A stretch of 64,000 nucleotides of DNA from NCBI RefSeq assembly GCF_002102345.1, contig NZ_LQPP01000056.1:1-64000 (forward strand). The letters are read 5' to 3'. Below are positions 1-8,273 of the stretch, piece after piece. This DNA is from Mycolicibacterium peregrinum (lineage in GTDB: Bacteria; Actinomycetota; Actinomycetes; Mycobacteriales; Mycobacteriaceae). Below the pieces are notes generated by a model. It saw only the letters and a program-made list of their open reading frames with translations. It was not told where the DNA came from and did no database searches. Both the position numbers and the translations under genes were made by a program. Within the stretch, counting starts at the first letter, position 1; the number at the start of each line of letters is the position of its first letter.

Positions 1-68
1 CGGAAGCTAAGCCTGCCAGCGCCGATGATACTACCCTCTCGGGTGGAAAAGTAGGACACCGCCGAACA
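1..68 (+). rRNA. rrf: 5S ribosomal RNA, 3' end only
   Basis: The first bases read like the 3' part of an actinobacterial 5S rRNA, including the helix around CTACCCTCTCGGGTGG and the closing segment ending GCCGAACA. The 5' part lies outside the window. A strong terminator follows within 12 bases, as expected for the last gene of an rrn operon. The next gene on the opposite strand is ogt, which matches the position of the single rrn operon in M. tuberculosis. The exact 3' nucleotide is uncertain by a few bases. Confidence 0.9.
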
Positions 69-78
69 CAAATTAAGT

Positions 79-119
79 CCCGGGCCCTCCAATTTCGATT
101 GGAGGGCCCGGGCATTTTT
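79..119 (+). terminator. Rho-independent terminator of the rrn operon
   Basis: A perfect 15-bp stem (79-93 with 98-112) is closed by the very stable tetraloop TTCG (94-97) and followed by TTTTT at 115-119. This is a textbook intrinsic terminator, unusual in mycobacteria where U-runs are often missing, and fits the need to stop the highly transcribed rRNA operon before the convergent ogt gene. Confidence 0.95.
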
Positions 120-141
120 GTATGTCAGGGCCTTTTGTTAA

Positions 142-177
142 AGGCGCGTTTTCAATTTGATAATTGAAAACGCGCCT
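142..177. terminator. Hairpin between rrn and ogt, likely ogt-side terminator
   Basis: A perfect 16-bp inverted repeat (142-157 with 162-177, loop TGAT) lies 10 bases beyond the ogt stop codon. It lacks a clean T-run on either strand. Its position between convergent transcription units suggests a terminator or 3'-end stabiliser for the alkA-ogt transcript and a backstop for rrn read-through. Confidence 0.7.
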
Positions 178-187
178 CAGTCGTCGG

Positions 188-685
188 TCAATTGAAAAGC
201 GATGGCATTGTGCGGCTTCTCTCCAATTCCAACAACGCCCGCTTGCGGTCCAACCCGCCGCCGTATCCGGTGAGATTGCCATTGGCACCGATCACCCGAT
301 GACACGGCACGATGATTCCGATCGGATTGTGCCCATTGGCCAGCCCGACCGCGCGTGATCCGCTCGGAGATCCGATCTGTCGCGCGATCTCACCGTATGA
401 GCAGGTTTCCCCGTACGGAATGGTCAGCAGGGCCTCCCACACCCGGCGCTGAAACTGCGTGCCCACCATGTCCAATTCCAGGTCGAATTCGGTGAGGTCG
501 CCGGCGAAGTATGCGGTCAGTTGGTCGACGGCGTCGGGAAATGCTGCGTCGTCGCGCTCCCATCCTTCGCGGCTCGGTTCATACGTCTGATCGACCATCC
601 GGAGATGCATGAGCCGGCCGTCGCGGCCGGCCAGGGTGAGGAGGCCGACCGGGCTGTCCATCGTGCGGTATTGCAGTGTCGTCAT
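188..685 (-). CDS. ogt: Methylated-DNA--protein-cysteine methyltransferase Ogt
   Basis: Ogt removes the alkyl group from O6-alkylguanine in DNA by transferring it to its own cysteine. The 165-residue protein has the family hallmark PCHRV with acceptor Cys128, the Arg111 motif RAVGLANGHNP that flips the base, and a C-terminal LLELE. The ATG at 685 was chosen over an upstream in-frame ATG because it gives MTTLQYRTMDSPVG, the normal family N-terminus and length. It also overlaps the stop codon of the upstream alkA gene as ATGA, the usual sign of translational coupling. Together with AlkA it forms an alkylation-repair operon. Identification is secure. Confidence 0.95.
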   Translation of the reverse strand: MTTLQYRTMDSPVGLLTLAGRDGRLMHLRMVDQTYEPSREGWERDDAAFPDAVDQLTAYFAGDLTEFDLELDMVGTQFQRRVWEALLTIPYGETCSYGEIARQIGSPSGSRAVGLANGHNPIGIIVPCHRVIGANGNLTGYGGGLDRKRALLELERSRTMPSLFN

Positions 686-2184
686 GACTTCTCCTCTGGA
701 TCGTGCGGGGGCCATTCGTTCACCGCGTGGTCCAGGGTGGTCCACAGGTGTTGTGCCGCATAGGCGCGCCATGGGCGCCATCGGGTGCTGTGCTCCACGA
801 GGCCGTTCGCCGGCATGCCCAAGTGTTCGGCAGCAGCGCGGACCCCGAGATCGGTGGCAGGGAATGCATCTGGATCACCGAGGCCGCGCATCGCGATCAC
901 CTCCGTTGTCCACGGCCCCACCCCGGGAAGCGCGAGCAACTGCTCGCGCGCGCGGTCCCAATCGCAGCCGGGGTCCAGGATCAGGTCGTCGGCAGCGATG
1001 GCCTCAACCATGGCCGCCACCGTCCGTCTTCGTGAGCCCGGCATCGCGAGATGCGCTGGATCCAGTCCGACGAGATCGGTGACGTCGGGAAACACGTGGG
1101 TCAAACCGCCTGTATCGCCGGATATCGGTGTTCCGTAGCCGGCGACCAGGCGACCCACATGTGTACGTGCGGCTTTGATCGAGACCTGTTGGCCGATCAC
1201 CACTCGGAGCGCGAGTTCGGTTTCGTCGACTGTGCGGGGAATGCGCTGTCCAGGCGCCTTGGCCACTACGGCCGCGAGTGCCGGATCCGCCTGCAGCGCT
1301 TCCACGACCGCCTCCGGGTCGGCATCCAGGTCCAGCAGCCGTCGGCACCGTGCAATGGCAGCCGACAGGTCACGGAAATCGTCGAGCACCAACAGGCAGC
1401 GCACATGGTCTGGCTGAGGTGTCAGGCCCACCACGCCGTGGCCGTGCGGCAGCCTCAGGGTGCGCCGGAACTGCCCGTCGCGGACCTCCTCCAACCCCGG
1501 CACCGCACTGGCCGCCAGATGGCCGAACAAGCCTTCGTACGAGAACGGGGTCCGTACCGGCAGCCGTAGTGACACCACACCGGGAGCGGCGGACACCGCG
1601 GTGGTGAATTTGCTCCGGGCCCGTTGGCGAAGCTGGGTGGGCGTGAGATCGCACACCGCGCGCACGGTGTCGTTGAACTGTCGGATGCTGGCGAAGCCCG
1701 CGGCGAACGCGACATCGGCGAACGGGATCTCGGTGGTTTCGATCAGGACCCGAGCCGTCTGGGCGCGCTGGGCCCGAGCCAGGGCCAGGGGGTTGGCCCC
1801 CAGTTCGGCCTGCAGGATGCGTTGCAGCTGCCGACTGGTGTACCCGACGCGGGCGGCCAGCCCCGTCACCCCTTCGCGGTCCACGATGCCGTCGGCGATG
1901 AGCCGCATGCACCGCGCCACGATGTCGCCGCGCACGTTCCATTCCGGGGAACCGGGGGAGGCGTCGGGACGGCACCGTTTGCAGGCCCGGAATCCGGCCG
2001 CCTGGGCCGCCGCCGCGGTCGGATAGAACCGCATGTTCCGGGCGAAAGGCGGGCGCACCGGGCAGCTGGGACGGCAGTAGATGCCTGTGGTCAGCACGGC
2101 AGTGACGAACCAACCGTCGAACCGTGCGTCCTTGGACTGGACTGCCCGGTAGCAGCGGTCGAAATCTTCGTGCATGCGTTCCAC
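682..2184 (-). CDS. alkA: Ada-AlkA fusion: methylphosphotriester sensor, AraC regulator and 3-methyladenine DNA glycosylase
   Basis: The 500-residue protein combines three parts. Residues about 5-75 are an Ada-type zinc domain with CRPSC and CKRC cysteines that repairs methylphosphotriesters. About 85-185 is an AraC-type helix-turn-helix region. The C-terminal half is an AlkA N domain plus a HhH-GPD glycosylase with LLALPGVGPWT and the catalytic aspartate in ATDLGV. Such a protein senses DNA methylation, activates the adaptive response and excises 3-methyladenine. It is first in the operon with ogt (ATGA overlap). The divergent glsA start is 78 bp away. ATG at 2184 is used, and ATG at 2175 is an alternative. 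Confidence 0.93.
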   Translation of the reverse strand: MERMHEDFDRCYRAVQSKDARFDGWFVTAVLTTGIYCRPSCPVRPPFARNMRFYPTAAAAQAAGFRACKRCRPDASPGSPEWNVRGDIVARCMRLIADGIVDREGVTGLAARVGYTSRQLQRILQAELGANPLALARAQRAQTARVLIETTEIPFADVAFAAGFASIRQFNDTVRAVCDLTPTQLRQRARSKFTTAVSAAPGVVSLRLPVRTPFSYEGLFGHLAASAVPGLEEVRDGQFRRTLRLPHGHGVVGLTPQPDHVRCLLVLDDFRDLSAAIARCRRLLDLDADPEAVVEALQADPALAAVVAKAPGQRIPRTVDETELALRVVIGQQVSIKAARTHVGRLVAGYGTPISGDTGGLTHVFPDVTDLVGLDPAHLAMPGSRRRTVAAMVEAIAADDLILDPGCDWDRAREQLLALPGVGPWTTEVIAMRGLGDPDAFPATDLGVRAAAEHLGMPANGLVEHSTRWRPWRAYAAQHLWTTLDHAVNEWPPHDPEEKS

Positions 2185-2262
2185 GATGGCACGGCATCCA
2201 GCGCCGCACTAGCGGAAAAGCGACATGGTCGTGGGGCGTGGCGCGCGGCTAGACTTCGACCT

Positions 2263-3546
2263 GTGGCCGAGCTGGTGCAGCAGTACCTGGACCGGATCCG
2301 TGCCGAGCAGATCGATGTGCGGGATGGTGCCCTGGCAAATTACATCCCTGAACTCGCCAACGTCGACCCCGAGGGTTTCGGGCTCAGCTTGTCGTCCTCG
2401 GACGGCTACGTCTATGAATCTGGTGACGCCGCAGTCGAATTCACCATCCAGTCGATTTCGAAGCCGTTCACGTATGCCCTGGCGCTGGACCTGATCGGGC
2501 AGGATGCGGTCGATGCCAGGATCGGGGTTGAGCCCTCCGGCGAGGCGTTCAACGAAATCAGTGTCGACGATGTGACCAAGACCCCGAAGAACCCGATGAT
2601 CAACGCCGGTGCGATTGCCGCGGTTTCGCTGATCCCCGGAGCGGGTCCCGACGAGCAGTTCGACTGCATCCACGAGTTCTACTCGGCATGCGCTGGCCGA
2701 CGGCTCGAGATCGACATGGATGTGTATGCCTCGGAGAAGTCCACGGGCAACCGGAACCGGGCGATCGCCTATATGTTGGCCAGTTTCGGTGTGTTGGACG
2801 GGGATCCGGATGACGTGCTGGATGTGTATTTCCGGCAGTGTTCGGTCAAGGTGACCAGTACCGACCTGGCGCGGATGGCCGCGACGTTGGCGCGGGGAGG
2901 GCTCAATCCGTTGACCGGGCGACGGGTGATCGACGCAAACGTGGTGCGCCGCACCCTCAGTGTGATGGTGACCTGCGGGATGTATGACGCGACAGGCGAT
3001 TGGGTCAGTGCTGTGGGCATGCCCGCCAAGAGCGGTGTCGGCGGTGGCATCGTGGCGGTGCTGCCCGGCCAGCTCGGCATCGGCGTCTACTCGCCGCGCC
3101 TGGATGCTCGCGGCAACAGTGTGCGCGGCGTACAGGTGTGCCGAAACCTCTCTTCGCAGCTGGGCTTGCACTTCCTCAGCGTCACCCGTGAGTCGTCGTC
3201 GACATTGCGGGCGGTGTTCGACGCGGGCCCGGGCATCCGGGTCTACGAGGTCCAGGGAGACCTCCTGTTCGCCGGGGCCGAACAGGTGCTGCGGACCGCC
3301 GACCATGACCGCGGCCGGTACGACGTGGCGGTGCTGGACGTCACTCGCGTCGACGACATCAACGATGCCGCGCGCAGCATGCTCACCGGAATGCGGGCCA
3401 ACCTGACCGCCGCGGGCAAGGAGACCTATCTGGTCGACCCCGACGGTCGTGTGGTGCCCGCCGACCGGCGCGACGATTACGACGCCATCGTGTTCCGCAC
3501 TCTCGACGAGGCGGTGGACGCGGCGCTGCGGTGGGGCGCAGGCTAG
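2263..3546 (+). CDS. glsA: Glutaminase with C-terminal STAS domain
   Basis: A 427-residue protein that should hydrolyse glutamine to glutamate and ammonia. The N-terminal 310 residues form the serine beta-lactamase-like glutaminase fold with the SxxK pair Ser64-Lys67 (QSISKPF), NPMINAGAI, the YASEKSTGNRNR segment and KSGVGGG. The remaining residues match a STAS-like domain (VYEVQGDLLFAG, VAVLDVTRVDDIN). STAS fusions on glutaminases are known, but their role is unclear. The GTG at 2263 gives VAELVQQYLDRI, a normal glutaminase start; the open frame runs far upstream but only as antisense to alkA. The stop overlaps by 3 bases the stop of the convergent cyclase gene. Confidence 0.93.
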   Translation: MAELVQQYLDRIRAEQIDVRDGALANYIPELANVDPEGFGLSLSSSDGYVYESGDAAVEFTIQSISKPFTYALALDLIGQDAVDARIGVEPSGEAFNEISVDDVTKTPKNPMINAGAIAAVSLIPGAGPDEQFDCIHEFYSACAGRRLEIDMDVYASEKSTGNRNRAIAYMLASFGVLDGDPDDVLDVYFRQCSVKVTSTDLARMAATLARGGLNPLTGRRVIDANVVRRTLSVMVTCGMYDATGDWVSAVGMPAKSGVGGGIVAVLPGQLGIGVYSPRLDARGNSVRGVQVCRNLSSQLGLHFLSVTRESSSTLRAVFDAGPGIRVYEVQGDLLFAGAEQVLRTADHDRGRYDVAVLDVTRVDDINDAARSMLTGMRANLTAAGKETYLVDPDGRVVPADRRDDYDAIVFRTLDEAVDAALRWGAG

Positions 3547-5147
3547 ACCGGCACGGCTACGCGGGTCGGCTCACCGAGGCCTCGCAGCGGCACCGACTCG
3601 CCCAGTGACCAACGAGCCCTTTCGGTTTCAGATGCATTGGCGATGGTGTCCGATGAGGCCACGAGGTGCCCAGGCACCTGCTTGGAGAAGTCGCACAACC
3701 GTGACGCCTCGTTGACCGGCTCGCCGATCACCGTGTATTCGAAGCGCTCCTTGGCGCCGACGTTGCCCGCCACCACCTGGCCCGCCGCGACCCCGATACC
3801 TGCCTTCAGCTCGGGAACCTCGGCACGCAATCGTTGCGCGATCGCCCGCGCGGCCCCAAGGGCCTCGTCCTCGGCGTTGGGCAGAGAGACCGGCGCGCCG
3901 AACACCGCGAGGATGGCGTCACCCTCGAACTTGTTGACCAGCCCGCGGTGATTGTCGACCTCATCGACGATGACGGCGAAGAATCTGTTGAGCAGATCGA
4001 CGACCTCGACCGCGGGCCTGGTGGTGACCAACTGGGTCGAGCCGATGACGTCGACGAAAATCACTGCGGCGTGGCGTTCCTCGCCGCCCAGGACAGGCTT
4101 CTCCTGTTCGGCCAGCGCGGCGACTTCCCGGCCGACATGCCGGCCGAACAGGTCGCGGACCCGCTCGCGCTCGCGCAAGCCGTGCGCCATCGAGTTGAAA
4201 CCCCGTTGCAGCTGGCCGAGTTCGGTGCCGTCGAACACCACGAGGTTGGTGTCCAGATCACCCTGCTCGACGCGGTTGAGCGCCGCGCGCACGACGCGGA
4301 TCGGGGTAGCGGTCAGATAGGACAGGATCCACATCAGAAGGAATCCGAACACGAGCGCAAACGAGCCGAGACCGATGACGGCGTAGGCGAATTGGACCGG
4401 AGTCAGATTGTTGAGCGTCACGGCGAACACCGCGGCCAGCATGATGCCCAGGATGGGAACACCCGAGCTCAGCGCCCACACCACCATGGTGCGACCCATG
4501 ATGCCCTGCGCCAGGCGGACCGGTGGCGGGCCCGCTTCCAGTGCCTGCGCAGCGACCGGCCGCAGTGCGAACTCGGTGAAGAGATGGCAGCTGACCGACA
4601 CCACGATGCCGGGAAAACTGATGCCCAGCAGGAACTTCGGAATGTAATTGGTGTCGACCAGACCGTAGAGCGTCGTCAACAACGCGGTGCCCACGCCCCA
4701 CAGGATCAGCAGCACCCGAGTGAGCCGGAACGGGGCGAGGAAGGTGTTCCGCTGATCCGCAACGGTGGGTGGCCGTTCCTCGATGGCCCAGCGCACGTTG
4801 TCGATCACCCGGGTCGTCGCCCAGAACACCCCGACGATCAACGCCGTGGCCATGTAAGCGGGGGCCACGATGAAGGTGATCCAGCGGACCGGCGGGTCGA
4901 ACACAGCCGGCGATGGGAACAACAGCGTGACGATGATCATCGAGATGCCGATACCGAGCAGGTTCCCGAGGATCACGAACGCCGTCAGGATGGCCTGAAT
5001 GCGCACCCGGCGCCGGCGCTGGCTCTCCGATACCCGGCCCAACACCCACGATCCGTATTCCGGGGTCTCCGGGATCCGGCTGTTCTGGCGGGTGACACCC
5101 TCAAGGACGCGGCCCAGCCGTCGTGCCAGCGATTTGTCGGAGTTCAT
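3543..5147 (-). CDS. Membrane-bound class III adenylate cyclase with HAMP domain (Rv1318c-Rv1320c type)
   Basis: This 534-residue protein makes cAMP from ATP at the inner face of the membrane. Six hydrophobic segments lie roughly at 50-78, 88-110, 145-165, 172-195, 222-244 and 252-278, followed by a HAMP linker (about 276-330) and a cyclase catalytic domain. Metal-binding aspartates are Asp366 (FVDVIGST) and Asp410 (KFEGDA). Adenine-selecting residues are Lys406 and Thr472, the Lys/Thr pair of class IIIb enzymes. The transition-state residues are Asn479 and Arg483. All catalytic residues are present, so it should be active. M. tuberculosis has three tandem copies here; this window has one. 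The start codon lies only 12 bases from the stop of an inserted tnpB, so its native promoter may be displaced. Confidence 0.92.
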   Translation of the reverse strand: MNSDKSLARRLGRVLEGVTRQNSRIPETPEYGSWVLGRVSESQRRRRVRIQAILTAFVILGNLLGIGISMIIVTLLFPSPAVFDPPVRWITFIVAPAYMATALIVGVFWATTRVIDNVRWAIEERPPTVADQRNTFLAPFRLTRVLLILWGVGTALLTTLYGLVDTNYIPKFLLGISFPGIVVSVSCHLFTEFALRPVAAQALEAGPPPVRLAQGIMGRTMVVWALSSGVPILGIMLAAVFAVTLNNLTPVQFAYAVIGLGSFALVFGFLLMWILSYLTATPIRVVRAALNRVEQGDLDTNLVVFDGTELGQLQRGFNSMAHGLRERERVRDLFGRHVGREVAALAEQEKPVLGGEERHAAVIFVDVIGSTQLVTTRPAVEVVDLLNRFFAVIVDEVDNHRGLVNKFEGDAILAVFGAPVSLPNAEDEALGAARAIAQRLRAEVPELKAGIGVAAGQVVAGNVGAKERFEYTVIGEPVNEASRLCDFSKQVPGHLVASSDTIANASETERARWSLGESVPLRGLGEPTRVAVPV

Positions 5148-5159
5148 TGTGGCGTCAGC

Positions 5160-6688
5160 CTAAAGCGTGTCGAACAACTCTGGAGAATGTTCGACGCCGC
5201 CCTTCTCGGGCGTCCGTCGGTTCACCCCCCCGCACGCGGGGTGAACGTCCGTTCCCGTTTCATCCGGGCTGGTTTCACCAATACACGATGGGTACTGGTC
5301 AGCGCCGTCCCGTCGGCGGGCATTGGTTGCCCGGCCCCTTCGCTTGGGGGTCCGGGGATCTGGTGAGGGGTGATGGTTTTGTCCCCACAGGGCGAGGTTC
5401 ACGGCGGCATTGGTGTCGCGGTCGGCGACATATCCGCAACCGCAGGTGAACACTCGATCGGCTAATGTCATCGTCGCGTTTACAGCCGTGCAAGCCGAGC
5501 AGCGTTTAGTCGATGGATACCATCGATCGGCCTGCATAATGTCGCCGCTACGCCAAGCTTGCTTGTACTTCAACAGCCTGGCGAACTCGGTCCAGCTCGC
5601 ATCGGCTATGGCGCCAGCAAGTCGATGGTTGGCCATCATGCCTGTCACGTTCAAGTCCTCGATGACGAGCCGGTCGTGAGCCTTGACCAGCGCGTTGGTG
5701 ACATCGTGAAGGAAATGGCGTCGGACGTTGGCGACGTGGTGGTGATGTCGGCCCAGTTTGGTTGCGGCGTCCTTGCGGTTTCGTGATCCTTTCTGCTTGC
5801 GTGACAACGATTTTGCGAGCCGCCGTTGCTTGACCATCCCTTTGGCCAGCGCTTTAGGGGCCGCGGCAATACGAGCCACCTCTTTGCCGTCTGCAGTGGC
5901 GGCGACTACAAACGCCGACAAGCCCCGGTCGAGGCCGACCCAGCCTGTGTCGTCGGCCGGATCTCGCGACGGATGGTGGCGACCGGGGTGCAGGTCGACT
6001 GCCTCCACGTTCAGAGACACCCACCAGCGGCCGCGCCGACGTGTGAGGGTCGCGAACCGAATCTTGGCTCGGTTGTTGGTGAGCATGCGTCTCAACCGGC
6101 GGGTGTCGTCGAACACTCCGATCTGCCCGATACCAGGCAGAGTGATGGAGCGTGGCCGATTGCACTCTCCGACTCGGATTGGCGGCAGCTGGCCCTTGGG
6201 GCGGTTGTTTCGAAGCCGAAACGACGGCAGCGTATTGGTCTTCTTTTTGAACTGTGGAAAGCCAATGCGCTTACCCCTGCGCTGACCAGATTGCGAATCC
6301 GACCAAGCCTTCAGTCCCTTACCCAGGTCGACAGCTGCTTCCTCGAAGACCTGCTGACGCACCTCGGTTCGCCACGGCAGTCCGGTCACCAGCGCGGTGA
6401 CGACGCCATCGTTACCAACAGCGAAGATCCGTCCGGCTTCCTCGGACCGCTTCCACGCATTGAAGGCGTTGATCAGATCGAAACCGGTCCACGGCACCTC
6501 GGCGCACGGCCGGCGTCGCGTTGGGTGAGTGCGGTTTTGACGATACGCAGGCACTGGTTGAACGCGAATCGCGATGCACCGGCATGTCTGGACATCAGGC
6601 TGTGCTGCTCAACCGTGGGGTCCAGACAGAATCGGAACGTGGTATGCCGGGTCATCTCAGCGGTGAGCATTGCACTCACGACCGACAA
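5160..6688 (-). pseudogene. tnpB: TnpB-type RNA-guided nuclease gene (IS200/IS605-IS607 OrfB), broken by one frameshift
   Basis: The N-terminal TnpB part (TFRFCLDPTVEQHSLMSRHA, then ASRFAFNQCLRIVKTALTQ) lies in one frame from 6688 or 6655 down to about 6520. The rest, starting VPWTGFDLINAFNAWK, lies in the neighbouring frame and runs to 5160. A -1 shift near 6497-6525 (net loss of one base) separates them. Everything downstream looks intact: RuvC Asp in VGLDRGLSAF, Glu in VIEDLNVTGM, the zinc ribbon CSAC...CGCG and the final Asp in YVADRDTNAAV. No TnpA is nearby, so this is a solitary element. It lies between the cyclase and nucS, genes adjacent to each other or to cyclase copies in M. tuberculosis, and so marks an insertion. 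A sequencing error cannot be excluded. Confidence 0.85.
5169..5246 (-). other. Stacked hairpins at the tnpB 3' end, candidate guide (omega) RNA scaffold
   Basis: Reading on the minus strand the tnpB tail contains three inverted repeats in a row: GTTCACCCC with GGGGTGAAC (5238-5246/5220-5228), a small CGCCC/GGGCG hairpin near 5195-5212, and GTCGAACA with TGTTCGAC (5188-5195/5169-5176). In the IS605 and IS607 groups the guide RNA overlaps the tnpB 3' end and finishes at the right element end, so this fits. If so, the guide would be read from the bases just beyond, next to the cyclase start codon. This is inference from position only. Confidence 0.3.
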
Positions 6689-6750
6689 GTTGGGCAGGCA
6701 TGCAGTGGCGCATCGGTTCGTTCGTTCGCCATGCCCTTAAGGTGGATCGG

Positions 6751-7437
6751 GTGCGCCTCGTGATTGCCCAGTGCACCGTCGACTATGTCGGGCGGCTGAC
6801 CGCCCACCTCCCATCAGCCCGCCGGCTGTTGTTGTTCAAGTCCGACGGTTCGGTCAGTGTCCATGCCGACGATCGCGCCTACAAGCCGCTGAACTGGATG
6901 AGCCCGCCGTGCTGGCACACCGAGGAGTCCGTAGAAGGTCCAGGTGGGGCACCGTCTGTTCTGTGGGTGGTCGAGAACAAGGCCGGTGAGCAGCTGCGCA
7001 TCACCGTCGAGGACGTCGAGCACGACTCCAGCCATGAACTCGGTGTCGATCCGGGTCTGGTGAAGGACGGGGTGGAGGCGCACCTGCAGGTCCTGCTGGC
7101 CGAGCATGTCGAACTGCTCGGTGCGGGGTACACCCTGGTGCGCCGGGAGTACCCGACCGCGATCGGCCCGGTGGATCTGATGTGCCGGGATGAGCTGGGC
7201 CGTTCGGTCGCGGTGGAGATCAAACGCCGCGGCGAGATCGACGGCGTGGAGCAGCTGACCCGCTATCTCGAGCTGCTCAACCGTGATACCGTGCTGGCCC
7301 CGGTGGCGGGTGTGTTCGCTGCCCAGCAGATCAAACCGCAGGCCCGAACGCTGGCCACGGACCGTGGAATCCGCTGCGTGACTTTGGATTATGACCAGAT
7401 GCGGGGTATGGACAGCGACGAATACCGGCTGTTCTGA
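6751..7437 (+). CDS. nucS: NucS/EndoMS mismatch-specific endonuclease
   Basis: NucS cuts both strands at mismatched bases and gives actinobacteria, which lack MutS/MutL, their mismatch repair. The 228-residue protein starts VRLVIAQCTVDYVGRL, the typical N-terminus, from the GTG at 6751. The open frame extends upstream into the tnpB start, but that part is not NucS-like. The N-terminal DNA-binding half is followed by the PD-(D/E)XK nuclease core (VDLMCRD, VAVEIKRRGEIDG, QLTRYLELL) and a C-terminal DEYRLF tail resembling the sliding-clamp-binding motif of actinobacterial NucS. The tnpB insertion begins about 60 bp upstream, so the nucS promoter must fit in that short gap or has been changed. 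Confidence 0.93.
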   Translation: MRLVIAQCTVDYVGRLTAHLPSARRLLLFKSDGSVSVHADDRAYKPLNWMSPPCWHTEESVEGPGGAPSVLWVVENKAGEQLRITVEDVEHDSSHELGVDPGLVKDGVEAHLQVLLAEHVELLGAGYTLVRREYPTAIGPVDLMCRDELGRSVAVEIKRRGEIDGVEQLTRYLELLNRDTVLAPVAGVFAAQQIKPQARTLATDRGIRCVTLDYDQMRGMDSDEYRLF

Positions 7438-7718
7438 TGCGCCGTCGGCGTCGTGAGGACCGGCGGTTCGCGCCACTGCCGCCGTCACGTCGCGTCGAGA
7501 CGGGGCCCGACGGTTACGAGTACGAGGTGCGGGTGGTTACCGCCTCACGTGCGGTGAAGGTCTATCGATGCCCCGGCTGCGACCACGAGATTCGGGTGGC
7601 CACCGCGCATGTGGTGGTGTTGCCGGTCGATGTCGGCGATGTCGATGATCGCAGGCACTGGCACACCGCCTGCTGGGCGAATCGGGCCAATCGCGGCCCG
7701 ACGAGAAAATGGTCCTAG
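7437..7718 (+). CDS. Small conserved zinc-ribbon-like protein (Rv1322 type)
   Basis: A 93-residue protein whose ATG overlaps the nucS stop (TGATG), implying translational coupling. The N-terminus is strongly basic (MRRRRREDRRF). The centre has CPGCDHEIRV and later HWHTACW, a spacing consistent with one zinc site of two cysteines, one histidine and one cysteine. It occupies the position of Rv1322 in M. tuberculosis, whose function is not established to my knowledge. Coupling to nucS suggests a nucleic-acid-related role, but this is a guess. Its stop overlaps by 4 bases the convergent epimerase gene. Confidence 0.8.
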   Translation: MRRRRREDRRFAPLPPSRRVETGPDGYEYEVRVVTASRAVKVYRCPGCDHEIRVATAHVVVLPVDVGDVDDRRHWHTACWANRANRGPTRKWS

Positions 7719-8191
7719 TGCTCTGAATCCGCAGCAGGTTCGACCAGCTCGATCAGCACGCCGCCGGCATCCTTGGGGTGGATGAAGTTGATTCGCGAGT
7801 TCGCCGTGCCCTTGCGGGGAGCTTCGTAGAGCAGCCGAACTCCCTGGCTGCGCAGGCGCTCACTCAAGGCGTCGATGTCGCTGGTCCGGTAGGCCAGCTG
7901 CTGCAGGCCCGGACCGCTGCGATCGATGAACTTGGCGATCGTCGACTTCTCGTTCAGCGGGGCCAGCAGCTGGATCTGGGCGCTGCCCTTGGGGGCGCCG
8001 CGCACCGAGAGCATGGCCTCGCGCACGCCCTGATCTTCGTTGATCTCCTCGTGGAGGACGATCATGCCGAGGTGGTCGTGGTACCACTTGGCGGCGGCAT
8101 CGAGATCGGGAACGGCGATACCGACGTGATCGATCGCCGTCACCAGCGCGGAAGCGAGTGCAGGACGGGCATCAACCTGTTCGGCGGTCAT
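7715..8191 (-). CDS. Methylmalonyl-CoA epimerase
   Basis: A 158-residue vicinal-oxygen-chelate protein that interconverts (2S)- and (2R)-methylmalonyl-CoA in propionyl-CoA catabolism. The family features are IDHVGIAVPDLDAAAKWY at the N-terminus with a metal-binding histidine, HEEINEDQGVREAML, a second half starting LQQLAYRTSDIDA, and GGVLIELVEP near the end carrying the metal-binding glutamate. ATG at 8191 gives MTAEQVDARPALASALVTAIDHVG, the usual start, and the upstream in-frame extension overlaps the divergent thiolase promoter. The divergent thiolase gene starts 82 bp away. It sits beside fadA4 as in M. tuberculosis (Rv1322A-Rv1323). Confidence 0.92.
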   Translation of the reverse strand: MTAEQVDARPALASALVTAIDHVGIAVPDLDAAAKWYHDHLGMIVLHEEINEDQGVREAMLSVRGAPKGSAQIQLLAPLNEKSTIAKFIDRSGPGLQQLAYRTSDIDALSERLRSQGVRLLYEAPRKGTANSRINFIHPKDAGGVLIELVEPAADSEH

Positions 8192-8273
8192 AACGCAACG
8201 GTAACCTTTACCTGAACGTTTGCGTATGTGTGATCGCCCACACAGCTCTTGGACCATGGCTTTGGAGGAAAGA
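8192..8273. promoter_or_regulatory. Divergent promoter region of epimerase and thiolase, with small palindrome
   Basis: The 82-bp space must hold promoters for both genes. It contains the palindrome GGTAACCTTTACC (8200-8212), set between AACG and AACGTT, close to the epimerase start, so it could be an operator. A good ribosome binding site, GGAGGAAAG, precedes the thiolase ATG. No experimental match is known to me. Confidence 0.3.

Noticed and set aside
2209..3306. 365-codon open frame antisense to glutaminase
   Set aside because: Low-complexity His/Gln/Arg-rich translation with no family resemblance; the opposite strand encodes a complete glutaminase.
6670..6750. N-terminal extension of NucS into the tnpB start
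   Set aside because: NucS begins at RLVIAQCTVDYVG; the added residues come from inserted DNA.
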